DNA of 64,000 bases. Source: Clostridia bacterium. GTDB taxonomy: Bacteria > Bacillota > Clostridia > UBA1381. Below the pieces are notes generated by a model, which saw only the letters and a program-made list of their open reading frames with translations, was not told the DNA's origin and made no database searches. The translations under genes and the position numbers were made by a program. Positions 25,539 through 33,386 of this stretch are shown in pieces (positions within the stretch are counted from its first letter, which is position 1; every line of letters starts with the position of its first letter). The stretch is taken from positions 1 through 64,000 of the forward strand of contig CAAEKO010000053.1 in NCBI GenBank assembly GCA_900756545.1, read 5' to 3'.

Positions 25539-26525
25539 GTGAAATACAGGAATTTGGGCAGCAATGATATAAAAATTTCCGCGGTTGGTCTTGGCTGTAT
25601 GGGAATGACACACGCATACGGCGCACCGTCTGATGAAACCGAAATGATAAAGCTGATACATTCGGCTGTTTTTATGGGCGTTACATTTTTTGATACAGCA
25701 GAGTGTTATATCGGAACAAACGGAAACGGGCAAACGGTGTATAATGAGGAATTAGTGGGAAAAGCGTTACAGCCGTACCGTGATAAAGTTGTGATTGCCA
25801 CAAAATTCGGAGTACGGCATAATACCGACTGTTCCCTTGCCGTAGACAGCCGTCCTGAAACAATAAGAAAAAGCGTTGAAGGTTCATTAAAGAGATTAAA
25901 CACGAATTATATTGATTTGTATTATCAGCATAGAATTGACCCGAAAGTTCCTCCCGAGGAAATCGCAGGAGTTATGCAGGATTTAATCCACGAGGGCAAA
26001 ATCCGTGCGTGGGGCGTTTCGGAAGCGGGTGAAGATTATATTCGGCGTGCCGGTAAGATTTGTCATATCAGCGCCGTTCAAAACCGATATTCTATGATGT
26101 ACCGCGCTTATGAGGATTTACTTCCTGTGGTCGAAGAATTGGGAATTTGCCTTGTAGCGCATAGTCCGCTTGCAAACGGCTTCCTTTCCGGCAGATACGG
26201 TAAAAATTCCGCATTTGACGAACAATATGATTACCGCAGTACTATGCCGCAGTTCAAAGCAGAAAATATTGATAAAAACAAAGAGCTTCTTCATATGCTG
26301 AACCAAATAGCAGAGAAAAAGTATTCTACACCGGCTCAGATTTCTCTTGCGTGGCTTATGTCAAAAGGCATTGTACCAATTCCCGGCACAAGAAATCAAG
26401 CAAGACTTGAAGAAAATTCAAGCTCGGCAGATATTATTCTGACGGAGCAGGAAATAGCGGCTATTGATAATACCCTTAGCAATATAGAAATGTCAGAGGT
26501 ATTCGGCGGACATAAAGTAGGTTAA
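25539..26525 (+). CDS. Aldo/keto reductase (general stress/quinone-type)
   Basis: The 328-residue protein starts at GTG with GGGAG upstream and belongs to the AKR branch beginning MKYRNLGSNDIKISAVGLGCMGMTH. Tetrad residues sit in FFDTAECYIG (Asp, Tyr), VIATKFG (Lys) and YYQHRID (His). PIPGTRNQARLEEN is the NADPH-binding segment. It follows the flavodoxin lipoprotein by 16 bp and ends the box 2 unit. It differs in subfamily from the reductase at 19806, suggesting complementary carbonyl substrates. Confidence 0.92.
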   Translation: MKYRNLGSNDIKISAVGLGCMGMTHAYGAPSDETEMIKLIHSAVFMGVTFFDTAECYIGTNGNGQTVYNEELVGKALQPYRDKVVIATKFGVRHNTDCSLAVDSRPETIRKSVEGSLKRLNTNYIDLYYQHRIDPKVPPEEIAGVMQDLIHEGKIRAWGVSEAGEDYIRRAGKICHISAVQNRYSMMYRAYEDLLPVVEELGICLVAHSPLANGFLSGRYGKNSAFDEQYDYRSTMPQFKAENIDKNKELLHMLNQIAEKKYSTPAQISLAWLMSKGIVPIPGTRNQARLEENSSSADIILTEQEIAAIDNTLSNIEMSEVFGGHKVG

Positions 26526-26578
26526 TACAGCTCATAATTGCGTTTTTATAAAACGCTTTAATGAAACACCCCCAAAGG

Positions 26579-26617
26579 ACGGGTATGCTTGAGCGCAGCT
26601 CTTGTATGCCCGTTTTT
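26579..26617 (+). terminator. Terminator of the box 2 operon
   Basis: ACGGGTATGC (26579-26588) pairs with GTATGCCCGT (26604-26613), with two G-T pairs, followed by Ts. A second perfect inverted repeat, GCGTTTT-TAT-AAAACGC, lies just upstream at 26540-26556. Confidence 0.75.
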
Positions 26618-26634
26618 CTTATCTGTATTTTTAG

Positions 26635-26702
26635 TGTAAACCCTTGGGTTTGAACTAATGAACTAATCGATACTTCTGTTAAAATACTATGAATGTTATA
26701 AT
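26635..26702 (+). promoter_or_regulatory. Cargo regulon box 3 and promoter
   Basis: TGTAAACCCTTGGGTTTGAA (from 26635) followed by CGATACTTCTGTT matches box 1 over both blocks. TATAAT is at 26697-26702, 51 bp from the same reference base. It drives the large exported fusion protein. Confidence 0.7.
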
Positions 26703-26738
26703 AATTATAGGAAATAAAACACAGGAGGTTTTAAGAAA

Positions 26739-29582
26739 ATGAAAAAGAAAATTATTTCACTTATTATCACGGTTGCTATGGCAGTCAGCACAGCCACAGT
26801 CCCGTTTGCGGCAGAAAATAATACCTCAGCAGATACGGAGGTTTATACAGCTATGAGTGAACAAGAAAAAACAGACTTTATAAATGATAATCTCAGCGTG
26901 AGATTACAGCATTTATCAAGACTTGCAAGCATTTCGTCAAATCAGGCTCTTGATAAAATGGCCGACGAGGTCAAATCAGCTCTTGCTGACGGACTTACAG
27001 CAGTTGAAATTAAAGAAGCTATTTACCACAGCGGCGCATACTGCGGATTTACACGTGCGGCAGCGGCTCTTGACAAAGCCGACGAAGCATTAAAGGCTTT
27101 GGGACAGGACATTACATACAAAAGCCGTATTACCTCAACAGAGGAAACGCGCTATGCTGACGGACTTGCAGTACAGCGTTTTCTGTTCGGTCCGCAGATA
27201 GGTACAATCACGGACGGTATGGAGGAGTCCTTGAAAATGCAGACACTATTCCTTTCGGGAATATGCTTCGGCGATTTCTATAACCGCATAGGGCTTCCCC
27301 TGTATGAAAGAGAGTTTATTACGCTTTGCACAATAGCAGGCAACGGTAATTGCAGGGGTCAGCTCGGCGGACACGTCAACGGTAATTTAAGCGTAGGACA
27401 CCCAAAGGATATGCTTCGCGCGGCAATGCTTTATAACGAGGATATTAACGGCAAAGAAAAGACTGACCTCGTTTTAGATGTAATCGACACAACCGAAACG
27501 GAGGTAAACGAAAATCCGGCAACCGAGCGTCCGCAGCCGACACAGGCAATTACAACTGATTTTAAGAGCGACAGCGAAGAACTATTAAGCCTTATAGCAC
27601 ACTTTAAGTCGGACGATAAGGATAACTATATAGGCAGAAATATTGACGGCGAAACACAGAACATTTTAATTTCAGCAACGGAAGCAGTTATAAACAATTC
27701 AACATTCCCGACAAGTAACGATAAGGCGACACAGATTTTAATTGACATTGCCGTAATGGACGCGCAGGGCGGCAGAGAAAGCGAGTTTGCAGGAAAAATC
27801 GCAGAGGGCTATGCAGCAGGTTTAACGGCTGACAATATGCTTGCCGTTCCGCTTCTGACAGCTCCGTATAATGGTTTTCCGAGAACGCTTAATATGAGAA
27901 ACGCGCTCTCAAGTGAGATTGACGCGGTAAAGTCAGCGGTTACAGACAAAACAACCGTAACAATGCAGATTGGAAATCCTGTTATGACGATAAACGGCGC
28001 AGAACAGAATATTGATGCGGAGGGTACTACTCCCGTTGTTGTAGACGACAGAACCCTCTTGCCTGTCCGCGCATTTGTCGAGGGTATTGGCGGAACAGTT
28101 AATTGGGATGAAAATTCACAGACAGCAACGCTCAACTATAACGGTGATGAAATCAAACTTACGATAAATTCCGCAACAGCATATCTCAACAACGAAGCAA
28201 CTACGCTCGATGTAACGCCTGTTATTATAAACGACCGCACAATGCTTCCGATAAGATTTATTGCTGAGAGTTTCGGCTATACGGTACTGTGGACGGAGGA
28301 AACGCAGACGGTAACAATTATAAATGCAGATAAGATTGATAATGTGTTTGCAAAAGGCGATATAAACCCTGCTTCGCCAAAATTTACAGGCGTATCATAT
28401 ATGAATTGGCTGACTGCCTATGACGAGGAAAATATGAAAATTCCCGCTTTCGGTCAGGTAACATTTGAGCCTTGCGCAAGAACAGATTGGCACTCACACG
28501 AAAGCGGTCAGCTTATCATTGTTACAAACGGAACAGGTATTTATCAGGAGGAAGGACAAGAGCCAAGAGTAGTAAAAGCCGGTGATGTGATTGAAGCACA
28601 GCCGAATGTAAAACATTGGCATGGCGCGGCAGACGAGCAGTTTGCATATATTGCGGTAAACGGCAATCCGGGGAAAGATAAGATTACTTGGAATGACAAA
28701 GTAACGGACGAGGAATATAATTCCGTAAAGGCAGGCAGCGATATTGCTGTTGCAGATACAAGGAACGGAAAAATACAGGGATATATTCATAACGATATTT
28801 ACACCTATCACGGCATACCGTATGCGAAAGTGCCGGAGCGTTTTGTTCCGTCAGAAGATATTAAGCCGTGGGACGGAATAAAAACCGCGTATTCGTATGG
28901 CGCAATCGCCCCGCAGACGGGAAATAATCTGCCTGCAATGGACGAGAACTGTCAAAACCTGAATATATGGACGCCTGATATAAATGACGGTGAAAAGCGT
29001 CCTGTTATGGTATGGCTGCACGGCGGCGGATTTTCCACAGGATCGTCTATCGAAAGTCCTGCATATGACGGTGAAAATTTAAGTAAAAAGGGTGATGTTG
29101 TAGTTGTATCGGTAAATCACAGACTAAACTCACTCGGCCATTTAGATTTATCGGATTACGGCGACAAGTACAAATATTCTGCAAACGCGGGAATAACGGA
29201 TATTATAAAATCTCTTGAATGGATAAGAGATAATATAGAGAGCTTCGGCGTCGACTCGGATAATGTAACAGTATTCGGTGAGTCGGGCGGCGGCGCAAAA
29301 GTTCTCGCGCTTATGACAAGTCCGTATGCAAAAGGTCTTTTCCGCAAAGGTATTGTTGAAAGCGGCGCAACCGAAAATATGGGCGCGGCGTTTATGTCAA
29401 GAGAAGCAAGTAAGAGAGTAACAGAAATCACGCTTGAGAATCTCGGAATTAAAGCAGACGAAATCGAAAAACTGCAAACCGTTTCTTATGAGGATTTGAC
29501 GGCGGCTTCCGATAAGGCGCTTACACAGGCGGCGGAGGAATTAAACATATACGAGGTGAAAAAACCAATCCACAGCATCTAA
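26739..29582 (+). CDS. Exported CMD-stalk-cupin-carboxylesterase fusion protein
   Basis: The 947-residue protein begins with a signal peptide (MKKKIISLIITVAMAVSTAT). Two CMD-type helical domains follow (~50-120 and ~128-250, the second with NCRGQLGGHVNGNLSVGHP). A third, weaker CMD-like repeat runs ~275-395 (LLTAPYNGFPRTLNM). A stalk domain occupies ~405-535 and a cupin ~540-665 (WHSHESGQLIIV, VKHWHGAA). A type B carboxylesterase N-terminal half follows from ~670 with WLHGGGFSTGSS and FGESGGGAK (Ser849). The esterase stops after ~280 residues, where families run near 500, so the Glu/His half of the triad is missing. AGGAGG precedes the ATG. Confidence 0.85.
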   Translation: MKKKIISLIITVAMAVSTATVPFAAENNTSADTEVYTAMSEQEKTDFINDNLSVRLQHLSRLASISSNQALDKMADEVKSALADGLTAVEIKEAIYHSGAYCGFTRAAAALDKADEALKALGQDITYKSRITSTEETRYADGLAVQRFLFGPQIGTITDGMEESLKMQTLFLSGICFGDFYNRIGLPLYEREFITLCTIAGNGNCRGQLGGHVNGNLSVGHPKDMLRAAMLYNEDINGKEKTDLVLDVIDTTETEVNENPATERPQPTQAITTDFKSDSEELLSLIAHFKSDDKDNYIGRNIDGETQNILISATEAVINNSTFPTSNDKATQILIDIAVMDAQGGRESEFAGKIAEGYAAGLTADNMLAVPLLTAPYNGFPRTLNMRNALSSEIDAVKSAVTDKTTVTMQIGNPVMTINGAEQNIDAEGTTPVVVDDRTLLPVRAFVEGIGGTVNWDENSQTATLNYNGDEIKLTINSATAYLNNEATTLDVTPVIINDRTMLPIRFIAESFGYTVLWTEETQTVTIINADKIDNVFAKGDINPASPKFTGVSYMNWLTAYDEENMKIPAFGQVTFEPCARTDWHSHESGQLIIVTNGTGIYQEEGQEPRVVKAGDVIEAQPNVKHWHGAADEQFAYIAVNGNPGKDKITWNDKVTDEEYNSVKAGSDIAVADTRNGKIQGYIHNDIYTYHGIPYAKVPERFVPSEDIKPWDGIKTAYSYGAIAPQTGNNLPAMDENCQNLNIWTPDINDGEKRPVMVWLHGGGFSTGSSIESPAYDGENLSKKGDVVVVSVNHRLNSLGHLDLSDYGDKYKYSANAGITDIIKSLEWIRDNIESFGVDSDNVTVFGESGGGAKVLALMTSPYAKGLFRKGIVESGATENMGAAFMSREASKRVTEITLENLGIKADEIEKLQTVSYEDLTAASDKALTQAAEELNIYEVKKPIHSI

Positions 29583-29650
29583 ACAATTATACCATAGTTC
29601 TTGGAGAGGAACTCTAAAAACTACTACTTTTATTATACGAGGTGAAAAAA
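29548..29650 (+). repeat. 17-bp direct repeat flanking the truncated esterase end
   Basis: TATACGAGGTGAAAAAA occurs at 29548-29564, inside the last esterase codons, and again at 29634-29650. There it provides the ribosome binding site and first base of the next start codon. The 69 bp between carry the fusion gene's stop. Confidence 0.7.
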
Positions 29651-29838
29651 TGACCGATAAGGAAAATCAACGTATCTCCAATCAGTTTGGCTGCTTTTGT
29701 TCAAGCGTGTTGAAAAATGAAGCGCATAATATCCACTCGGAATATGCAAAGCAGTGTGAACATGAAACGTCTATTACAGAACTTTCAAGCAATGAGCTGT
29801 ATTATTATTTTGAAAAAGATGATACAATATGCAGATGA
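29650..29838 (+). pseudogene. Truncated sigma-70-like regulator of conjugative-element type
   Basis: The 62-residue frame reads MTDKENQRISNQFGCFCSSVLKNEA, then HSEYAKQCEHETSITELSS. This matches, by recall, the N terminus of the small sigma-like proteins encoded in Tn916/Tn1549-type elements. The rest of that family (region 4 helix-turn-helix) is missing. The frame instead overlaps the start of the HepT-like remnant by 20 bp. A good GAGGTG ribosome binding site remains. Confidence 0.45.
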
Positions 29839-30130
29839 AATTTCATTGACAGTAGAAAAATGGATTTGGATTTTAAAAGTTTGAAACAGACTTTATTGCG
29901 AAAAATGCGATTGCCATGTGTGTTCTGCAAATTGGGGAACTGGTTGGAAAACTGACTGATGATTTCAAAACCCAGTATCACAAAATGCCATGGCGGGATA
30001 TTAAATCCATGCGGAACATTGCCCACACACCTATGGCGAACTGGATATTGAGGTACTGTGGGAAACAGTTACAAACGACATTCCGGAACTGAAAGCATAT
30101 TGTGAAGATATTATAACCGAACACGAATAA
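29819..30130 (+). pseudogene. HepT-like (MNT/HepT toxin family) remnant
   Basis: Across shifting frames the region reads MIQYADEISLTVEK, then FIAKNAIAMCVLQIGELVGK, FKTQYHKMPWRDIKSMRNIA, and TYGELDIEVLWETVTNDIPE with a stop at 30130. This is the helical HepT/DUF86 fold, including the RNxxxH-like motif region (MRNIA then a broken His). At least two frameshifts (near 29862 and 30024) disrupt it. No intact MNT nucleotidyltransferase partner is visible, so the toxin-antitoxin pair is decayed. Confidence 0.7.
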
Positions 30131-30144
30131 CAAAAATATTACTT

Positions 30145-30180
30145 GCCATGAGAATTCAAACCGTTTTCATGGCATTTTTT
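30145..30180 (+). terminator. Terminator after the HepT-like remnant
   Basis: GCCATGAGAA (30145-30154) pairs with TTTTCATGGC (30164-30173), then A and six Ts. Confidence 0.8.
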
Positions 30181-30200
30181 ATATGACTTGGTAAAAAGTT

Positions 30201-30229
30201 TTGCTTTTTCTAGGATTATTTGCTATAAT
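30201..30229 (+). promoter_or_regulatory. Promoter of the recombinase gene
   Basis: TTGCTT (30201-30206), 17 bp and TATAAT (30224-30229) lie 60 bp before the recombinase start. This looks vegetative. A mother-cell-specific promoter would be expected for a SpoIVCA-type enzyme but I cannot identify one with confidence. Confidence 0.5.
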
Positions 30230-30289
30230 ATAAATACAGCCATTATGTTAGTATTGAAAAAATAGTGATATTATTTTGGAGGAAGTAAG

Positions 30290-32116
30290 ATGGCAAGGAA
30301 TCAAGAAAAGCGGAGTTTGGCGATATACTCCCGAAAATCAAAATTTACAGGCAAGGGCGAAAGTATTGAAAACCAGATTGAGTTGTGTCGTCAGTATATT
30401 GCAATTCATTTTCCAGAGATTGGCGAGGACGATATTTATATTTATGAAGATGAAGGCTTTTCTGGCGGCAATACGCAAAGACCGCAGTTTATCAACATGA
30501 TGAAAAAGGTGCGTGAGGGAAATATCCGCACCATTATTTGTTATCGCTTAGACCGTATCAGCCGTAACACGGGCGATTTTGCAAAACTCATTGACGAATT
30601 AGACAAGCGAAATGTGGAATTTATTTCTATCCGTGATAATTTTGACACCACAAATCCCACAGGCAGAGCCATGATGATGATGGTTTCGGTGTTCTCTCAG
30701 CTGGAACGTGAAACCATTGCGGAGCGTATACGGGATAATATGCACGAACTCGCCAAAACTGGCAGATGGCTCGGAGGAAACACCCCCACAGGCTATAAGA
30801 GCGAGAAAGTGGAAAAAACAACAACGGACGGAAAAGTGCGTTCGCTGTATAAATTGGATATGATCGAGCAGGAAGCGGAACTGATTCGCTTGATTTTTAA
30901 TAAATTTTTGGAAACAAACTCGCTCACCAAAACGGAAACCTATCTGCTTGTTAATCACATTACCACCAAGAACGGAAAGAAATTTTCAAGATTCACAATT
31001 AAATCTATTCTGTTAAATCCTGTCTATATGGCGGCGGATATGGACGCATGGGAGTATTTCCGGCAGGCGGATATTGAAATTTATGCAGAGCAATCCGAAT
31101 TTGACGGTACCTGCGGCATTATGGCTTATAACAAAACATCACAGAGCATTGGGCGGGCAAATCAAATCAACGATATGGAAGAATGGATTGTTGCGGTTGG
31201 AAAACACAAACCTATCGTCAGCGGGGCGGATTGGGTAAAGGTTCAGAAAATGCTGGGACAGAACAAGTCGAAATCCTACCGCAAGCCACGGAGCAATGTA
31301 GCGTTGTTATCGGGATTACTGTTTTGCGGAAAGTGCGGCGACTATATGCGTCCGAAGCTGTCAAAGCGTATCAACAAGAACGGAGAACAGATTTACAGCT
31401 ATCTGTGCCAGACCAAAGAGAAAAGCCGAATGCAGCTATGCGACAGTAAAAATCCAAATGGCAACATTTTAGACGCTCTGGTATGTGAGCATATTAAAAA
31501 ACTGTCAAACGATTCTTTCGATTTTATCCGCCAGTTGGAAAAGGCGAAAAGGCAAATTAACGAAAGCGGACAGGAATATGACAATCAGCTTGAGAATTAC
31601 AAAAAAGAATTGGCAGATAATGAAAAACAGATTAAGGCATTGGTTACGGCGTTAGCGCAATCGGACGGTACGACCACCTATGAATATGTTAACCAGCAGA
31701 TAGAAGAACTACATCAGAAAAAACTCGGTATTGAAAATCGGATTGAGGAATTGAAATGCCTGACGCAAAATCACCAGTTATCCGATAAAGAGTTTGACGT
31801 ATTGCGGGATATGCTGTGTTCCTTTGCCGGTTCCTTTGAAACTATGAATATCGAAGAAAAACGTGCGGCGTTGCGTACCTTTGTGAAGAAAGTAGTATGG
31901 GACGGAAAGAACGCCCATGTATATTTATTTGGCGCTGATTCAGACAATATCGAGTATCCTGAAATTAACGAAATACAGGGCTCCCGGGAAGCGCGGAGCG
32001 CTTTCTGGGAAGAGGAGACGCCGCAAAGCGGGCGGATGTCCACGCACATTTCAGCGGGGACGGAGCACAGCGGCGCAGACGGCGATAGAGAGCCGTCGGG
32101 AGGGGGTAGCAAATGA
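30290..32116 (+). CDS. Large serine recombinase (SpoIVCA/CisA-like) of the skin-like element
   Basis: The 608-residue protein has an N-terminal resolvase domain with LAIYSRKS (nucleophile Ser17, Arg15) and YRLDRISRN. A recombinase domain includes LGGNTPTGYKSEK. A zinc ribbon is formed by Cys346, Cys349, Cys373 and Cys384, and a coiled coil lies around 435-490. It should excise the element and so rebuild sigK; directionality may need a factor not seen here. Its last codon, AAA, is the att core and its TGA stop (32114-32116) belongs to sigK, so the stop exists only in the integrated form. Confidence 0.92.
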   Translation: MARNQEKRSLAIYSRKSKFTGKGESIENQIELCRQYIAIHFPEIGEDDIYIYEDEGFSGGNTQRPQFINMMKKVREGNIRTIICYRLDRISRNTGDFAKLIDELDKRNVEFISIRDNFDTTNPTGRAMMMMVSVFSQLERETIAERIRDNMHELAKTGRWLGGNTPTGYKSEKVEKTTTDGKVRSLYKLDMIEQEAELIRLIFNKFLETNSLTKTETYLLVNHITTKNGKKFSRFTIKSILLNPVYMAADMDAWEYFRQADIEIYAEQSEFDGTCGIMAYNKTSQSIGRANQINDMEEWIVAVGKHKPIVSGADWVKVQKMLGQNKSKSYRKPRSNVALLSGLLFCGKCGDYMRPKLSKRINKNGEQIYSYLCQTKEKSRMQLCDSKNPNGNILDALVCEHIKKLSNDSFDFIRQLEKAKRQINESGQEYDNQLENYKKELADNEKQIKALVTALAQSDGTTTYEYVNQQIEELHQKKLGIENRIEELKCLTQNHQLSDKEFDVLRDMLCSFAGSFETMNIEEKRAALRTFVKKVVWDGKNAHVYLFGADSDNIEYPEINEIQGSREARSAFWEEETPQSGRMSTHISAGTEHSGADGDREPSGGGSK

Positions 32117-32125
32117 AGTCCTTAT
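32095..32125 (+). other. attR (right junction of the skin-like element)
   Basis: Element sequence ends GGGGGTAGC, then core AAA (32111-32113), then sigK sequence TGAAGTCCTTATGG. Together with attL this predicts an empty site reading ATGTATTGA-AAA-TGAAGTCC. Confidence 0.75.
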
Positions 32126-32474
32126 GGTTCTGCGAAGCAGTAAAAAGCTGAACAGTGAGATTTCTCTGGACGAGTGCATCGGAACGGATAAAGAGGGAAA
32201 CAACATGACATTTTCAGATATTCTGCCGGCGGATTCCATAGACGTAGTTGATGAGATTTCAACAAAAATGGATATCCAAAAGCTTTACAAGGCCATGGAA
32301 AAGACGCTCAAAAAAAGCGAGATTGATATTCTCAACTGGCGCTATGGCCTCAATAATACGAAGAAAAAGACACAGAAGGAAATCGCGGATATTTTAGGAA
32401 TATCCCGTTCCTATGTATCCCGCATTGAAAAACGCGCACTGAAAAAGCTTAGACTCCAATTTGAGGATGATTAA
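32111..32474 (+). CDS. sigK: sigK, 3' portion (codons 109-228; interrupted gene)
   Basis: This is the equivalent of spoIIIC. It supplies (N)EVLMVLRSSKKLNSEISLD, region 3 (IGTDKEGNNMTFSDILP) and region 4 with the DNA-binding helix-turn-helix TQKEIADILGISRSYVSRIEKRALKKL. Joined to 11460-11785 it gives an in-frame 228-residue SigK. There is no ribosome binding site here, so this half is silent until excision. Its 3' end overlaps the convergent membrane-protein gene by 26 bp. Confidence 0.92.
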
Positions 32475-33279
32475 AAAGCAGCATGATGCCCAACAGAACT
32501 GGTTGGTGGGCAAGATAGAGCATCAAGGAATGCCGCCCAAGCCAACTCAGGATGGGGATATTTTTTGTCAGATATTTAAAAAGACCTTGCCTTGCGGATA
32601 GAATTCCCAAAAAGTAACCAGCCAGAAATAAAAACATCCATGGAATCAGCGGAAAATAGTCTGCGGATTGAAAGCCTGCCGGCGTTAAGCCGATATATGC
32701 GCCGAAATATCCATGATATAAATAGGCGGGAACTTCCAAAAGGCCAAATACAATAAAGCCGGTATTTAATCTGCGGAACAGAATAAAGAAAAGAAGGCCG
32801 GCCGATAATCCCCAGCCCGGAGATACATGGGCAAAAAGCTTTTTAAACAGCGGCGTCACAAGCATACATGAACCCAACAGGGTAAGGATCCCAAAAATAA
32901 TTTTCCCCGGGGGAAATGCAAGCGCGGTTGCCAGCGTGACAATACCACCGCACAAAAATATTATTAAACCGCGCCTAACAACAGTCCGGCTCAAGGTACT
33001 GCAAAAGCCGGACAGAAGGATAAAGCTGCAGCAGATACTTTGCTGCCACAGATATGCGTATACCCCATTAAACCATGGCCACTGTACGCCGCCGATATTG
33101 ACGGCGTCCCAGCAGGCGTGGTATAGTATCATGCTGATAATGGCGCCGCCGCGGATCCCATCCAACAGGCTTAATCTTTCTATTTCCTTTCTGCGGGAAA
33201 TTTTATGAAAACCAGAGGGAAACAGTCTGCCGCCAGGCAGCAGCTCTGCGGCGTGTATTTTTCGTTGCTCAGCCAACAT
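32449..33279 (-). CDS. Multi-pass membrane protein, DUF1624/HGSNAT-like
   Basis: The 276-residue protein has about seven hydrophobic segments and opens its membrane part with RLSLLDGIRGGAIISMILYHACWD. That is the conserved helix with a histidine seen in heparan-alpha-glucosaminide N-acetyltransferase-like (DUF1624) proteins. SWLGRHSLMLYLAHQPVLLGI lies near the end. The family is thought to move acyl groups across the membrane; the substrate is unknown. It converges on sigK with overlapping 3' ends. The ribosome binding site is weak. Confidence 0.75.
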   Translation of the reverse strand: MLAEQRKIHAAELLPGGRLFPSGFHKISRRKEIERLSLLDGIRGGAIISMILYHACWDAVNIGGVQWPWFNGVYAYLWQQSICCSFILLSGFCSTLSRTVVRRGLIIFLCGGIVTLATALAFPPGKIIFGILTLLGSCMLVTPLFKKLFAHVSPGWGLSAGLLFFILFRRLNTGFIVFGLLEVPAYLYHGYFGAYIGLTPAGFQSADYFPLIPWMFLFLAGYFLGILSARQGLFKYLTKNIPILSWLGRHSLMLYLAHQPVLLGIMLLFNHPQIGV

Positions 33280-33362
33280 TCATCATCTCTTTCTATACGA
33301 AAATTCAATCTATAATAATATAGTTTCCCGGTTTTGTTCAATTATAATATTATTAGGCGGAA

Positions 33363-33386
33363 AAAAACAGGCCGAAGCCTGTTTTT
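33363..33386. terminator. Bidirectional terminator
   Basis: AAAAACAGGC (33363-33372) pairs perfectly with GCCTGTTTTT (33377-33386) around CGAA. It overlaps the stop codon of the leftward aldose epimerase-like gene. Confidence 0.85.

Larger units (their letters stand above)
11783..32110 (+). mobile_element. Skin-like sigK intervening element, 20,328 bp
   Basis: The element separates the two halves of sigK. Its ends are defined by a shared AAA (11783-11785 and 32111-32113), and removing one repeat unit plus the interior gives an uninterrupted in-frame sigK. A large serine recombinase abuts the right end, as expected for the spoIVCA/CisA type. The interior is richer in A+T than the flanks. It carries decayed conjugative-element genes and a redox gene cargo. 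No phage structural genes are visible, unlike the B. subtilis skin prophage. Confidence 0.9.

Noticed and set aside
26540..26556. GCGTTTT-TAT-AAAACGC palindrome as an operator
   Set aside because: It sits directly after a stop codon and before the main terminator, so a terminator-associated hairpin is more likely.
11783..32110. Prophage or intact ICE interpretation of the element
   Set aside because: No capsid, tail, terminase, or complete conjugation genes; only fragments of a relaxase and topoisomerase are present.
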